64,000 nucleotides of DNA from Reticulitermes speratus (Eukaryota > Arthropoda > Insecta > Blattodea > Rhinotermitidae): assembly GCA_021186555.1 (NCBI GenBank), contig JAJKFL010000003.1:27330908-27394907 (forward strand), given 5' to 3'. Shown here piece after piece: positions 32,176-43,301 of this stretch. Under the pieces are notes generated by a model that saw only the letters and a list, made by a program, of their open reading frames with translations, ran no database searches and was not told the DNA's origin. Each line of letters begins with the position of its first letter. Position 1 is the first letter of the stretch. The translations under genes were made by a program, and so were the position numbers.

Positions 32176-32674
32176 CTGTGGTTCACCTAACCCCATTTTA
32201 GCAACAAGGTATTTTCTTCGCGCATCGCCGTTTTACCTTCCGCAGGGGTTTTCAAGAACATAACCCCGTACTGACAGATGTTAGTAGAACTGCCCAATAT
32301 CGCATTTTTATGATAATCAACTTAGTAGCTCTCGACTTCTTAAACACGGATAGAATTAAGGACATAGACAAGTGTAGAAAGTGACTGGCTCACTGCTGCG
32401 ACATTAAGTTGTAAGCTCCAGAAATATACATTAAGTCAATATCCATATCTTTGTTTGGAAAAAAGAAAAATACGCATCAGACTGCACATGTCAGCAAAGT
32501 AGGCCCCACTGAGGAGCTGAATAGTATAATTCGTTGATTTCTGTAGTTATAATGTAGATGTAATTTTGCTCGTTGTGTCTCACACAATAGGAGATCTGAC
32601 GATCTGAGAAACAGGGTGTGGAACATAATGAGGCGTTTCTTAATTTCTACTCTTCACAAATTTTATGCAGGCAA
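32176..32674. other. No recognisable gene or element
   Basis: AT-rich sequence with no supported feature. Confidence 0.5.
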
Positions 32675-32945
32675 TGAAATTAAAAAGGATAGATCGACGG
32701 AGCAGTTGGGAGAAATGGGAAAGGCATAAACTCTTGGTCGGTACGCAGAAACCAAGAGGTAACTGGAGGTTAGTATTAAAACGAATCTTAATCAAATAGA
32801 ATGGGATAGTGTAGACTGGATTAATCTGGCTCAGTATAGTGGCTCTTGTGAACACACTAATGGGTCTTCGTGTTACACAAGCGGCAAGGAATTTATTGAG
32901 TAGCTGACCGACCACTAGCGTCTCAAGATGGACTCTGTTTCATGC
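32675..32945 (+). pseudogene. LINE 3'-end relic (family L-W)
   Basis: The reading W-D-S-V-D-WINLAQYSGSCEH at about 32809-32860 matches the reverse transcriptase C-terminal ending WINLAQDRDRW. The trailing TTTATTGAGTAGCTGACCGA and GGACTCTGTTTCATGCAG are shared with 20.9 kb. Confidence 0.75.
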
Positions 32946-33428
32946 AGTTTGGTAACTATGTGTATTGTCTGGCAACCAGTTATGATTTTACCTTGTAATA
33001 ACAGTGGAAAGACACAACTTAAATGCTGCTTTATATCCTATAGCAGAAGATTTTCAAACAGCTTGCTGTCAACGGATAGAAAATCGTCATTTATGGGACT
33101 AAAGGAAGGAATTACGATTAGTTTTGTATGCTCACAAAACTTCAGAATAACGATAAAAATGCCTACTAGATTTATCAGTTTAGAAATGTACGCATGACGT
33201 AACAATTTTGGCGAGTTCCCTCACGTTTGTTGAAATTTTTCGAAAGGGACAAGATTTAAATTTTAACGAAGTGACGACCGTAGCATCACATTACAGTAAA
33301 TTTTAACTTCTACAAGCATTGAAATGCAGGTGCGTCAAACATCGCTTATTTCATTCATATCAACAAAGGGAACTTCGGTGATCTTCGTGTGTTTTCAAAA
33401 GACCACTCTTGATAATTGAGTATGCAAG
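32946..33428. other. No recognisable gene or element
   Basis: One frame of 89 codons (32928-33197) starts inside the LINE tail and has no known motif. Confidence 0.5.
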
Positions 33429-33584
33429 TTCCGAAGTATTCTCTCCGACGGACCGATCCCTTGTCCAGAGGAGTCCCACCGAGTGTGGTGTGTCTAATTG
33501 TGTGTGATCTCGCAAACTCAACCACGAGGCGGCCTAGGCCCGAGTAGGGCTGTGGCGCCACAGGAGGAAAAATTTCTGAAGTGT
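33429..33584 (+). mobile_element. SINE-A, 5'-truncated, with duplication
   Basis: Only the 3' part of SINE-A is present: GTCCAGAGGAGTCCCACCG, GTGTGGTGTGTCTAATTG, GGCGGCCTAGGCCCGAGTAG. TTCCGAAGTAT (33429-33439) and TTCTGAAGTGT (33574-33584) match at 9 of 11. A 5'-truncated copy with flanking duplication is what interrupted target-primed reverse transcription leaves. Confidence 0.8.
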
Positions 33585-33629
33585 ACATATAGTGTCCAAC
33601 TTTAATGTTGTGCATTCCGTGCAATATGA

Positions 33630-33991
33630 TATGTTTATTATTATAAAACCAACAATTTGCATATAGAATATATATGTAATAATAATACAGTTTCTTCTCC
33701 TACATGTTTCGGCAGTCAACTGTCATTCTCAGGGAGCAACACTAAATTTAAAACCCAATAAAGCCATTTACGTCTATAGCAATATAATATGTCGTAAGTC
33801 ATCACTACTTATTATGATAAAAAATATATTAGTGTATGTGTGATTAAAATTCTTAATAACAGTATTGTGGTTAGCTGTGGTTGGTGTTGCTCCCTGAAGA
33901 TGGTGGTCGACCTCCGAAACATGTAGGAGAGGGGACTGTATATTATATATATTTTGTATGTGCAAATTGTTGGTTTTTAATAAGAAACATA
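33630..33991. mobile_element. Foldback FB-6 with hammerhead-like motifs
   Basis: The outer inverted repeat ATGTTTATTATTATAAAACC..ACCAACAATTTGC pairs with GCAAATTGTTGGTTTTTAAT..AAACAT at the right. The right arm on the plus strand reads CTCC, CTGAAGA, T, GGTGGT, CG, ACCTCC, GAAACATGTA, GGAG (33890-33930). The left arm on the minus strand reads CTCC, CTGAGAA .. GAAACATGTA, GGAG. The loop is about 130 AT-rich bases. Confidence 0.87.
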
Positions 33992-34990
33992 CGAGTATAG
34001 CGTCCATGTTATTTAATTACCACAAGAACAGCAAGAATTACGGAAAAGCGTATGGCACATACGGCTTGTGTTTCATTCGTCTCTGCAACTTTAGCTGCAA
34101 CTTTTCGCTTCGATAAACATTTCAGAGAGCTCCTCTTGCGATGCACGCTGGCATTCATGCAGGTCTTCCAGGAAATAATCGTTGAAACTGCCTGATCCGA
34201 ATGCAGTGAAATAAACTAGACAAATCGAACGAAACTCCCCGATAGTGACACTCATGAAAACCTGTGCAGCAGTACTTAAAAACGTGCGCAAACTGACACA
34301 CGGAAAGCGCGAATTTAGTGGGGCCCCTGCGGATTGCAAACGTGCTGAAAACAATTACAACTTTGAAGAAAGTCTCAGCAACATGGAAGGAATTCGAGAC
34401 GAAATTCCCATCTCGTCAGACCTTTAAGGAAACAGGCGGTTGGGATTTATATGCAGTTTCCTGCAGCAGACAGACAACACGTGATTTAGAATCACCTTGC
34501 TGATGTGACTTTTCTCTGACGTCATGACGCTCGTAACCTACGGTACTAGAAATAAGCTTCATGTCACAAACGTCATTTCCAGTTTGGTAATTTAGACACT
34601 TTTCACATGATTGTACTCTGTTGACACAGACATCCTGCGCAATGCCATTAAGGACTCTCAAACACAACAGCGAGAAGGAAATAACCGCACTGTTTTGGTT
34701 GCACGCTATGCTGTTTTTATTTAGTCCCATCATTAGAACATTGGTGCAGTGCCTTTCGAATGTCTCAGGTCGGACACGGGTCGTTTAAATAATTTCAAGT
34801 ACTTTTCGAACCAGAAATTCTGACAATGCGCACACGAACATACGCACACCCGCACCCCTGACTCCCCCATCCCCCGCCCACACACACACACACACACACA
34901 CGCACACAATGGTATAGACAAAGTTGTCCTTGTATCTGTGTTTTAAATAAGCACCACACTATGCAGACGTATGGAAAAGTGCAAATACTG
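33992..34990. other. No gene; CA-rich microsatellite near the end
   Basis: A CA repeat lies at about 34879-34903. Overlapping frames on both strands at 34245-34733 have no known motif. Confidence 0.5.
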
Positions 34991-34994
34991 TACA

Positions 34995-35060
34995 GCTTTA
35001 CGCGTTCTTAACCTAAGTATTAGATGAAGTGTTCAGCATCACTCTCCGGTTGTTTCACTC
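34995..35060 (-). mobile_element. SINE-D 3'-end fragment
   Basis: On the minus strand TACTTAGGTTAAGAACGCGT matches the 3' end of SINE-D. Confidence 0.5.
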
Positions 35061-35287
35061 TCAGGTAAAGGCCCGGTTTACCAATTGGTTGTGAGGCTAA
35101 ATGGAACTCAGATTCGGAAGGGACGCAGTGGCGGAAACTTGCCTCGTAAGACTAAGGCGAAAGAAAGAAGGGAATATAGGTGTGTATGTAACACATATTT
35201 TAATATCCACCGAATAAGAAAAGTTTATCGTTCTTACGTAACGAGGTTTAACGAGGCTGTAAGTAGCTCAGACTACATGGAGTCGTA

Positions 35288-35560
35288 TTACAGGATAATT
35301 TTTTTTCTACGGCTCGACAGCCTTATATGGGCCTGGGCCTCCTCGTTTCGTCGAGGCTTCACGATCACACTTTTTAGACACACCACAGTCGGTAGGACTC
35401 CTCTGGACGAGGGACCAGCTCATCGCAGAGACCTCTACCTCACAACACACAACACTCACAAGAGACAGACATCCATGCCCCGGTGGGATTCGAACCCACG
35501 ATCCTAGTAAGCGAGCGGCCGAAGACCCACGCCTTAGACCGCAGGCTTTACAGGATAATT
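35288..35560 (-). mobile_element. SINE-A copy, minus strand, 13-bp duplication
   Basis: TTACAGGATAATT occurs at 35288-35300 and 35548-35560, a perfect 13-bp duplication. Between them is SINE-A on the minus strand with a T-run (A-tail) at the left, B-box region CGAACCCACGATCC at about 35488-35503, and the head ending at GCGGTCTAAGGC. The first 15 or so bases of the head are missing, so it is slightly 5'-truncated. Confidence 0.95.
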
Positions 35561-36059
35561 AGTGAAGTTAATGTGTTGGAAAGAATAAGGAAGGAAGCCG
35601 CTGTGACCTAATTTGACGCACTATTCCATTATTTCCTGTAGGGAAGAGGAAACAACTGGTCTCTGGCCCGAGATTTGAACCCGGAACCTCCCACATAAGA
35701 AAAACAAGCTTCCGGGAGTTTCAAAATAATAAATGTATTTCGAGAGAAGTGAAATTCACACAAACTGTTTCTGTGCCATGGAAGCGCAAATAAAGACAGG
35801 CCAGGCCGATAGCGCTGGTTCGCATGGACATAACGTTGATATTGCACTCCCACGCGAGGCTCGGCGTGAGGTGTGATAATAAACACAGCTGTGGTCAGCT
35901 GACTGTGTTGCATTTCATCAGGCCAGAACGAGCAAATTGCTCTGCCTTGTGGCCTGCTTCATCTGTCACGGGCTATATTATGACGAGGGCGAGATGAGAA
36001 ATGTACAGTACACACGCACAGACTCAGAAAGCCTGAAGGGAAGAGACAAATTGGAAGAC
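35561..36059. other. No recognisable gene or element
   Basis: A B-box-like GGTTCAAATCTCGGG on the minus strand near 35667 may be a SINE relic. Confidence 0.45.
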
Positions 36060-36255
36060 GTAGCTGTGTACAGCAAAACAAAATAAAAATGTCTCTTAGT
36101 CCAACACGTTGGGAGGGCGTGGGCTAGAGTAGTTTGACTCAGGATAATATTTGGTGATGGGCTTTTGTGATCACGGTAATGAACGTACTGTTTATATAAA
36201 ACAAGAGAAATATGGCTACACAAGTCACTATCAGCTTCTGAAGAAAGACTGCTCC
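36060..36255 (+). pseudogene. LINE 3'-end relic (family L-W)
   Basis: The reading SLTQDNIW, stop, WAFVITVMNVL at about 36130-36195 parallels NLAQDRDRWRAYVRAAMNLRV in the better copies. Confidence 0.6.
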
Positions 36256-36476
36256 GTGGAGTTATATTAAATTATCAGGTAATTGAAATCCTGGTGTAAG
36301 TTCTGGGACACATACTGTGTTATACATAGTCCTAGGAATGGTACCTTCTAGTTCATACAAACAACAAGAGTTTCAATAACATTGAGAGACCTTCCATACC
36401 TGCCACCGGCTGAAAACCCAATTGCAGTAAATAATAATAAATAAATACCTCACAGGTTTGAGGTGGAGTATTCATT

Positions 36477-36735
36477 TATTTATGGTTTATTTAACGACTG
36501 TCACTAAATCAAATTAAACAGTGTCTACTGCTGGGATGGTTAGTGGAAAATAAGTGGGAAGGACGTGGAAGAAGATGGCAGTGGCTTAATGTTAAGTGCC
36601 ACCCCAGCATTTTGGTGGAGGGACTAAGGAGAAACAGGAAAGTTCTCTGTGAGAATAGCCGGTCTCCATGCCGTTTTTTCCTGAATACGAAGTAGGAGTG
36701 CCAAACACTAGACAGCGTCGTTCGGTTAAATGAAA
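36477..36735. repeat. Old SINE-like repeat with inverted AACGACGCTGTC ends
   Basis: The left end TTTATTTAACGACTGTCAC and the right end, on the other strand, TTCATTTAACCGAACGACGC are inverted copies. The interior (GGGAAGGACGTGGAAGAAGA, GTGGCTTAATGTTAAG, CCCCAGCATTTTGGTGGAGG) aligns with the copies at 2917, 52040 and 55725. Confidence 0.6.
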
Positions 36736-37305
36736 AATACACTAACTCAAGTGTAAGAAAATTTTGTGTGATTATAAATGCAAGAGATACGTAGATACGT
36801 CTGCTGGAGGGCAGTTTCGCGGCGTTGTAACAATTATGTAATCTGTTTAGCGCAGAAAGATGTGAAGATTGATTGTGACAGATAAAACAGTGGATGCATT
36901 TTTACCATTTGTTTTGAGCGACTTAGAAAGGTCAGAAAAGCCTCAGAATAACCAAACAGACCACAACATTCGAAAGGGTAGGCCCAGTATGACAGCAGCG
37001 TTGGCGCTGGATTATCCTGTCCATTGAAGTATATAGAATGAAAAGAAATTCGGGCGTAAGCTGTCCATGATGTGTTTCCTTGTAAAAAATAAATCGAAGA
37101 TGTCATGCAACATATGTCGTGAGAGCTTTAGTCTTCGAGATAGGCCTACATGGCACCATCAAAAGGAGTAATATGCGACTCAGAATATTATGTGTCACGA
37201 AGATAAAGCGTATTTGGATGCACTGAAGACACACAGTGCATAGAAGGGCTCATTTGTGATCTAATGATCATGAAATACACTCACGACGAATACTGTGACA
37301 TACTC
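36736..37305. other. No recognisable gene or element
   Basis: AT-rich sequence with no supported feature. Confidence 0.5.
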
Positions 37306-37309
37306 TTAA

Positions 37310-37623
37310 CCCACTGAGTCTCTAATTAGTCGAGCTGGTACTGATGCGCTGGAATTCGCACTACATTACGCTGGTCGACGTCATCCAGACGCTAACGTGT
37401 TTCGGCGACTGCAGCAACCTCCCTGGGAGATACGAAGTGTAACACCTAAGGCGCTTGTAAATGCAGGGCGTCAACGGACTGTACAGGCACCAGCCAATAA
37501 AGATGCCCTAATTGCAGCTGTGGGACGAGAGCCGTGTGAAATATCACGCAATATCGAGAGAGAATTGAGTCTATCCCAATCGAGTGTCCTCAAAGTACTT
37601 CTTGACGGTCAATTGGATCCATA
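37310..37623 (+). pseudogene. IS630/Tc1-like transposase, N-terminal fragment
   Basis: Open from about 37328, the reading ALEFALHYAGRRHPDANVF continues with RRLQQPPWEIRSVTPKALV, NAGRQRTVQAPANKDALIA and SRNIERELSLSQSSVLKVLL, then a stop at 37622. This is the N-terminal helix-turn-helix half of a transposase type (RRHPD..VFRRL, AL.NAGRPRTV, SRDIARELGLSQ) common in insect genomes. The DDE half is absent: the similarity stops just after the second helix-turn-helix. The element at 60.9 kb holds C-terminal parts of the same transposase type. Confidence 0.8.
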
Positions 37624-37879
37624 AGTTACCACTCCTGTCGGAAAGCACATCTCTTTCCAGACAGTCATCCTGTACAACAATTTTACATGTGACTACGAGG
37701 CGCTTATAGTTGGACCATTTGATACCTTTCGCCTTTTGACAGTGACGTGTAGGCCTATCTCGAAAACTAGAAGTCTCACCACATATGTTATATGCATTTG
37801 ACATACTTTTTAGCAAGGAATCATACAACATACAGCTTTCGCACGAGTTTCATTTCACTCTATATAGTCGCATTTGCAA
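37624..37879. other. No recognisable gene
   Basis: No supported feature. Confidence 0.5.
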
Positions 37880-38060
37880 GACAAATGATGGTTTGGCCAT
37901 GTAAGAGTAACTGATAAAGTTACTTAGTAGGGTATGAGAATTAAAACTGAAGGGGGAGAAAGGCCTATGGGAAACCCCAGTATACTACTATTCAGCAAGA
38001 AAAGTGACAAGACGAGATAAAAGAGGCGACAACAGAAGGAAAGTTTATGGGAAGACAAAA
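37880..38060 (+). repeat. Possible LINE C-terminal relic
   Basis: GGTTTGGCCATGTAAGAGT and AAAGGCCTATGGGAAACCC resemble the WFGHVxR..GKRPxGRPR part of insect LINE reverse transcriptases, but the frame is badly broken. Confidence 0.35.
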
Positions 38061-38239
38061 GACTTTGGAGAATTTTTAGTCACTGGCCCATATACGAGTA
38101 TAAGAGGATCGGTAAGGCAAAATGGCAATGACGTCACAATGGTCGCTGTGTAGGCACTAGATGAAGCGAGTGGTCAATTTCATCGCCGCGGACGTTTTCT
38201 TCCGGCGAAAAGGTCCTCGGTGTTTATGTAAATATAAAG

Positions 38240-38368
38240 CTGTGTGGGCTCCAGAGCCGTTTGGTTGCTTCTAAGAAACGTTTCGTACCCTGCCGGGAGT
38301 CGAACCACAATTCCTGGATGGTCCAGCCCGTAGCTAGCCACTATGCCAACTACGCTATCCCGATTCGC
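38240..38368 (-). mobile_element. SINE-D head fragment, minus strand
   Basis: On the minus strand CGGGATAGCGTAGTTGGCAT, CTAGCTACGGGCTGGACC and B-box GGTTCGACTCCCGGCAGGG are followed by ACGAAACG.. and AGCAACCAAACGGCTCTGG. As at 23.0 kb, repeat R1 follows on the right. Confidence 0.75.
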
Positions 38369-38400
38369 ATAACAGCATTTGTGCTAGAAGGGAACAAAGT

Positions 38401-38775
38401 AGGAAATATACGTAGAACGTAGCAGTTGGACGCATTCGAATCCTTCAATGCTGGTCATTTCTCAGATGATCATACCATTTAATGCACTATGGTCACACTG
38501 TTTGTTATACTGTCCAGAATTGTGCACATATTGTGGAATGTTATTACAGTATTAGGGCCTGGCATTGTATTCATTTGCAGAACTAACTTATATGTGTGCT
38601 TTGAGTTTGTTAAATGTATTGCTCATACATAACCTCAAATCGTCACTCTATCGAAATGCTTTGCAATTGCCGTCTGATAGACAATTCGTACACAGTTTAT
38701 TGGTATGTTCGTAATTTGTGCAGGTACCAACTGTAACATTCTTAGACAGTCAATAAACATTAAATATTATAATGG
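38401..38775. repeat. Old interspersed repeat R1, copy 2
   Basis: This is the partner of 23321-23690, with the same order of short matching blocks over about 375 bases. It is non-coding. Confidence 0.7.
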
Positions 38776-39900
38776 CACCTGTTTTTGTTTTCCTTAGTTA
38801 TGCACCATGTAAATCGCACGAAGAAGTAAGGCAGATTAATATATATTATTATTGATTCTTACTGTTATCGATTACTCTCGCGGCAGTCATGGTAAAGCTA
38901 ATAGCCAAAGCAGACGTAAATGCATGTAGGCCGTCTTCACGTAAGTCCCTGTTATTTTGTACGATTTTAATCAATATGTAATCCTTTCGACAGATTTTAA
39001 TAACCCCCCCCCCCAATATAAAATTTCGCAAAAATCTGACGAGCGGAAGCCGAGGTGTTCCATGAGGACGGACGAACAGACAGGGCTAAGATAATAGTCA
39101 CGTTTTGCAACTTTGCGAACGCGCCTGAAAAGTAGAAGGGGAAGGGACCTTGGACGCATACAGTAGGTTAAAGGGCCTAAATTAAAGTACATCCCTGTAG
39201 TTGCCTGAAGTCACTGAGACAAATCATGAAAACATTTCAGAAGCCAACCCGCGAACCCCTGAACACGAAAATGGACATTAAAGACTTGACCGTGACATTC
39301 GGATCTGCACTTCGGAATCTCAGTGTGAGATCTGCGTGTTGTGTGTGGAAAGCACTGCAATACAAATGTTGTGGTATCTTCCGCGTCTGTGGCTGCGGAC
39401 AGAACACGATAACTACTAAAGATGCAGACACACGTGTTTTGATACGTCCGGCTTTGCTGTATGCACAGGGGTCAGCAATGTTCGTTCAGTTCACCAGTCA
39501 GACCAATTCTGCTCGCTTCGCGTCAGCCTACAGATGTTTGCAAAGTAACGCAGAGCACACTGCACGTCGCAAAGTACGCGCTAAGTCGGGGCTTCCTGAG
39601 GAGAAAATTACGATAGAAACGCAGACCTGTTTTGCCTGTTGAGCTGGCAGCACGATATCACAGATGGGACAACACTGCATGCCTTTCTTATCTGCTTGTA
39701 GACTATTTCTCTGATTGGTCACATTTTAACGTCCCGCGGAAAGGCGGTACGAACAGCTTACAAGGACAGTTTGTTTACGCTAGTAGTTGCAGATTTGCCT
39801 AGGTTCATCGGGTCTGAAAACGTACACAACTACCGCCACACAACACACAGCGCACATACATACTGTCCGTTATATCGTAACACATGCATACCGATAGTTT
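38776..39900. other. No recognisable gene or element
   Basis: A C-run lies at 39004-39015. A frame of 138 codons at 39226-39642 is cysteine-rich in places but matches nothing I know, and the minus strand is open over parts of it too. Confidence 0.45.
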
Positions 39901-39904
39901 TAAC

Positions 39905-40408
39905 TGTTCACGTATTTAGGCCTTCTTTCTAGACCCAAAACTGCTCTACACCAAGCACCTACGTACCGTTACCAACAAAGCCACAGGTACTCTTTGTAAC
40001 ATCTTCCCCCTACTTACTCGAGACTACAGGCTCTCACAAACTTCCAAATTAACCCTACATAAATTACTCATCCGATCCATTCTTACGTACGCCGCCACTG
40101 TCTGCAATACCACATGTAATTCAAACTACCTCAAACTCCAGGTCTTCAAGAACAAGAGCTTACGAGTGATCGGTGACTATCGCAGAGGTACTCACATCTC
40201 CCATTTGCACGACACCCTTAATATTGAACCTATCCGAGACTTCATCCATCAACTTACGGCCAAATGTTTTGCTAACTGTCCATCCCATCCTAACCTCCTG
40301 GTCCAACATGTCGGAAAAGACACTCTAGACGACCTTAACTCTTTATACAAAACTTACAAACACAAACGACCGAAACATATCCTGCTGTAACCGGCTCGCC
40401 ATCAGGCA
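39905..40408 (+). pseudogene. Jockey-like LINE reverse transcriptase, C-terminal end
   Basis: After YLGLL and a one-base frame change, the frame reads DPKLLYTKHLRTVTNKATG, TLCNIFPLLTRDYRLSQTS, KLTLHKLLIRSILTYAATV and so on to RPKHILL and a stop at 40388-40390. The KLLIRSILTYAA..W....SNL..LQVFQNK.LR.I block is the thumb and C-terminal region of Jockey-type non-LTR reverse transcriptases. Everything 5' of it, including the FADD active site and the endonuclease, is missing. The 3' untranslated part is split by a mariner and resumes at 41745. Confidence 0.85.
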
Positions 40409-41744
40409 TACGAGGTCTGTCCAAAAAGTATCCGACCTTGGGCCGGGAAAAAAAAAGTTCTGTATCTGGGTGGTTACAATACCTAATCCCCTTCAAAGTA
40501 GGCCCCTTGTGACTCCACACACTGAGCCCAGCGGTCCTTCCATCGCTGGAAGCAATTCTGGAAGGCTTGTTTTGGAATGGTGTGCAGCTGCGCCGTCGCG
40601 TTCTGTATGATGTCCTCGCGGCTGTCAAAACGGGAGCCTTTTAGCGGTGTCTTCAATCTCGGGAACAGCCAGAAATCACAAGGAGCCATGTCAGGAGAGT
40701 AGGGAGCCTGGCGAACCTGCGGAATGCCGTGCTTAGCCAGGAAACCCTGGATCAGTTGTGATGAATGAGCTGGGGCATTGTCATGATGCAGCTGCCAGTT
40801 GCGTGCGTCCCACAGCTCCGGTCTCTTGCGCCGAACTGCATCACGAAGATGACGGAGGACTTCTTGGTAGTACTCCTTATTAACAGTTTGGCCTAGTGGT
40901 GCGTACTCATGATGCACAACACCCCGGTAATCGAAGAAAACAGTCAGTATCACCTTCACATTGCTCCGAACGTGTCGTGCTTTTTTGGGCTCGGGGATGT
41001 TGGATGCTTCCATTGTGACGACTGGACCTTGGTTTCCGGGTCATATCCGTACACCCACGACTCGTCACCAGTGATCACAGTCTTCAGGAACTCAGGATCC
41101 CTGTTGGCGCACTCCAGCATGTCCTGCGCGACCTCAAGGCGGAGTTGTTGCTGCTCCGGCGAAAGCAGCTTGGGCACAAATTTTGCCGCCACTCTTCGCA
41201 TGCCCACATCCTCAGTTAAAATCGTGTTTGCGGAACCTCTGCTGATCCCAACCTCATCAGCAATTTCCCGGACGGTCAAACGACGGTCCTCCATGATCAA
41301 TGTCCGCACTTTGTCAATGACATCAGCATTTCGGCTCGTTGACGGTCTCCCGGAACGCTGGTCACTGTCCGCCGACATGCGGCCATCTTTAAAGCGGTTG
41401 AACCACTCTTTAATTTGAGTGACCCCCATTGCATCATCACCGAAAGCCTGCTGAATTTTGCGGATTGTTTCCGCTTGGGTATCCCCAAGTTTCTGACAAA
41501 ACTTGATGCAGTATCGCTGCTCCAAACATTCTGTCATCTTGAGCGAAACGAGAATGCGACGAACACGTGTTACACCACTTCGCTATCTGGCAGCGACAGA
41601 CGCATCCGGCGGTGTTGCGAGGCAGCAAAAAATCACGCATGCGCATGAAAGTCCCTTCTACCACTACGCTCAGTTTCCCCACCCTTTCGCCATTACTTAC
41701 CGCAGGAAAAAATATAGTCGGATACTTTTTGGACAGCCCTCGTA
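40409..41744 (-). mobile_element. mariner element (40411-41742) with TA duplication
   Basis: Terminal inverted repeats begin CGAGGTCTGTCCAAAAAGTA at the left and, on the other strand, CGAGGGCTGTCCAAAAAGTA at the right; over 26 bases they differ at one position. TA borders both ends (40409-40410, 41743-41744), which is the mariner target duplication. The element is 1332 bp, a normal mariner length, and is inserted in the 3' untranslated region of a Jockey-like LINE. One frameshift is visible in its transposase; otherwise it looks intact and is therefore recent. Confidence 0.96.
40483..41537 (-). pseudogene. mariner transposase (DD34D) with one frameshift
   Basis: The gene cuts and inserts mariner ends at TA sites. 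From the start at 41537 the frame reads through an N-terminal helix-turn-helix region (KFCQKLGDTQAETIRKIQQ..VTQIKEWFNRFKDGR), a second helix-turn-helix (RRLTVREIADEVGISRGSA) and the first catalytic block TGDESWVYGYD. Near 40990 it shifts by one base within the SPxPKK segment, most simply by loss of a single base. The other frame then gives HHDNAPAHSS and YSPDMAPCDFWLFP, with exactly 34 residues between the last two aspartates (DD34D). Counting both frames the protein is about 350 residues, the usual length. All three catalytic aspartates, WVHL-type linker aside, are present. The subfamily was not assigned. Confidence 0.93.
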
Positions 41745-41915
41745 GTGTTCTTTAGTCTTTTTTCACTAATGTTATTTATATTTCTCTCTCTTTAACTTTT
41801 GTTTCACGCACTCATAGTTAGTTAAATTGGTTATAGGAACAACTTTGTGATTTTTCTTTGTATGCTGTGAATACTGCTAATATAATTTTTGAAATAAATA
41901 CTTAATAAAACTGTT
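41745..41915 (+). mobile_element. Jockey-like LINE 3' untranslated end, resumed
   Basis: This continues the LINE from 40408 after the mariner: T-rich sequence ending in AATAAATACTTAATAAAA, a plausible polyadenylation region. Confidence 0.65.
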
Positions 41916-43301
41916 CGCCATAGGCGTGTGTAGAGAAATCGACGCGTTCTGAGCACAACTCATAAAGCGCACTTTCCTCTTGTACAAATTTCTAGCCTGA
42001 AAAACCAGTCACATTACGACCGCTATTACTACACAACCACCACCACAACCACCACCACCACCACTACTTTATTTTGTGAAGAACTTAACCTCATAATTTC
42101 GCACCGTCACCGTGCTTGTAACTTTTTACTTACAATGTTTCATTTTTATACTTAATATGCACGTGGGTATGTTATATGATCTAACTCCGTACAAAGAAAA
42201 CTTTCGTTATGACCATCAAATTGTTATTTTAAATTCTACAGAACTATAACTTTAAGCAAAAGTTGTAATTTTTTCAACATCTTACCATATATAATTTCAG
42301 CACCCTAAATAAAGTGGCGTTACCGTCACTCCAGCCACACAAAAGTTCGCGCGTCTGCTATTTTCTCTTTTACTGATTGCAGGAAACTGACAAAACATTC
42401 ATATCAATTTTCGTCAAAATCGGTTAACTGCTTCAACGCTTGAAATGGAGAACACACACCCACACAGAGAGCGTGGTAATCACGTACGCCTCCTTATTCG
42501 TTTAGAGGAAGGAAAGTAGGCTTACGAAGAGAGCGGCAGAGAATATGAACGAATAAATTGAAAGATCTTTCACTTTGCCTTACATTTCTGCTCGTCACAG
42601 AGGAGAAGGCCGCAAGGTGTGCTGAGCCCTCTACACGAACGTCATTCTGGATTTTCGGCTGTACTGCACATTGTTTCTGCGTTTCAAAACAAGCAACGCA
42701 ATTAAGTTCATGATACATGCAGCTATGTAAGCAGTCCGTGTTTTGTTTATTAATTTAACACGCGACGAGACAAAAGAGAGACATCGGTATACAGGTCAAG
42801 GAGTTGTCAGCTGTTCTGCCGCTTGCCAGCACGCAGCTCATTATTGAAACACTAGTTTGGTACACACGTCTCAGCCACCCTGTCCCTTTGCTGGCTCCAC
42901 TTCAATAATAACCAAACGCTGCAGTCGTAAGCCCAAGCGATTCCTCAGGCGACCCCTTACTCACGCTTTATACGCGACTGTTGCAATATGAGGCGACGCG
43001 ACCTCTACACTCAACACGCAGTCTGCACTTCGATTCCACTGGCAAATTGAACTGTATAGGCATGGCAGACTTCTGCAGATTATATATTCGTCTTCATCCC
43101 AGTCGTCGTTGTCCTTGTCATTATCATCATCATCATCATCATCATCATCACAATCATCGTCGTACCCATAAACATTATAATAATGATTATCATCAACAAA
43201 CAGAAGAAGGATATGAGTCGGTATGTCGCAGAATTCCGAATATCTTTGTAATGTAGAATTTATAACGCAAATTTCGTGTCCATACCGTCGTTGCTTTACA
43301 G
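41916..43301. other. No gene; two microsatellites
   Basis: A CAC/CCA-type repeat lies at about 42038-42065 and an ATC repeat at about 43124-43150. The ATC repeat generates the Asp- or His-rich frames seen here on both strands; these are artefacts. Confidence 0.6.

Noticed and set aside
34879-34903. CA repeat as possible regulatory Z-DNA
   Set aside because: An ordinary dinucleotide microsatellite with no gene nearby to regulate.
39226-39642. 138-codon frame with many cysteines
   Set aside because: No zinc-finger spacing or known domain, and an overlapping frame is open on the other strand.
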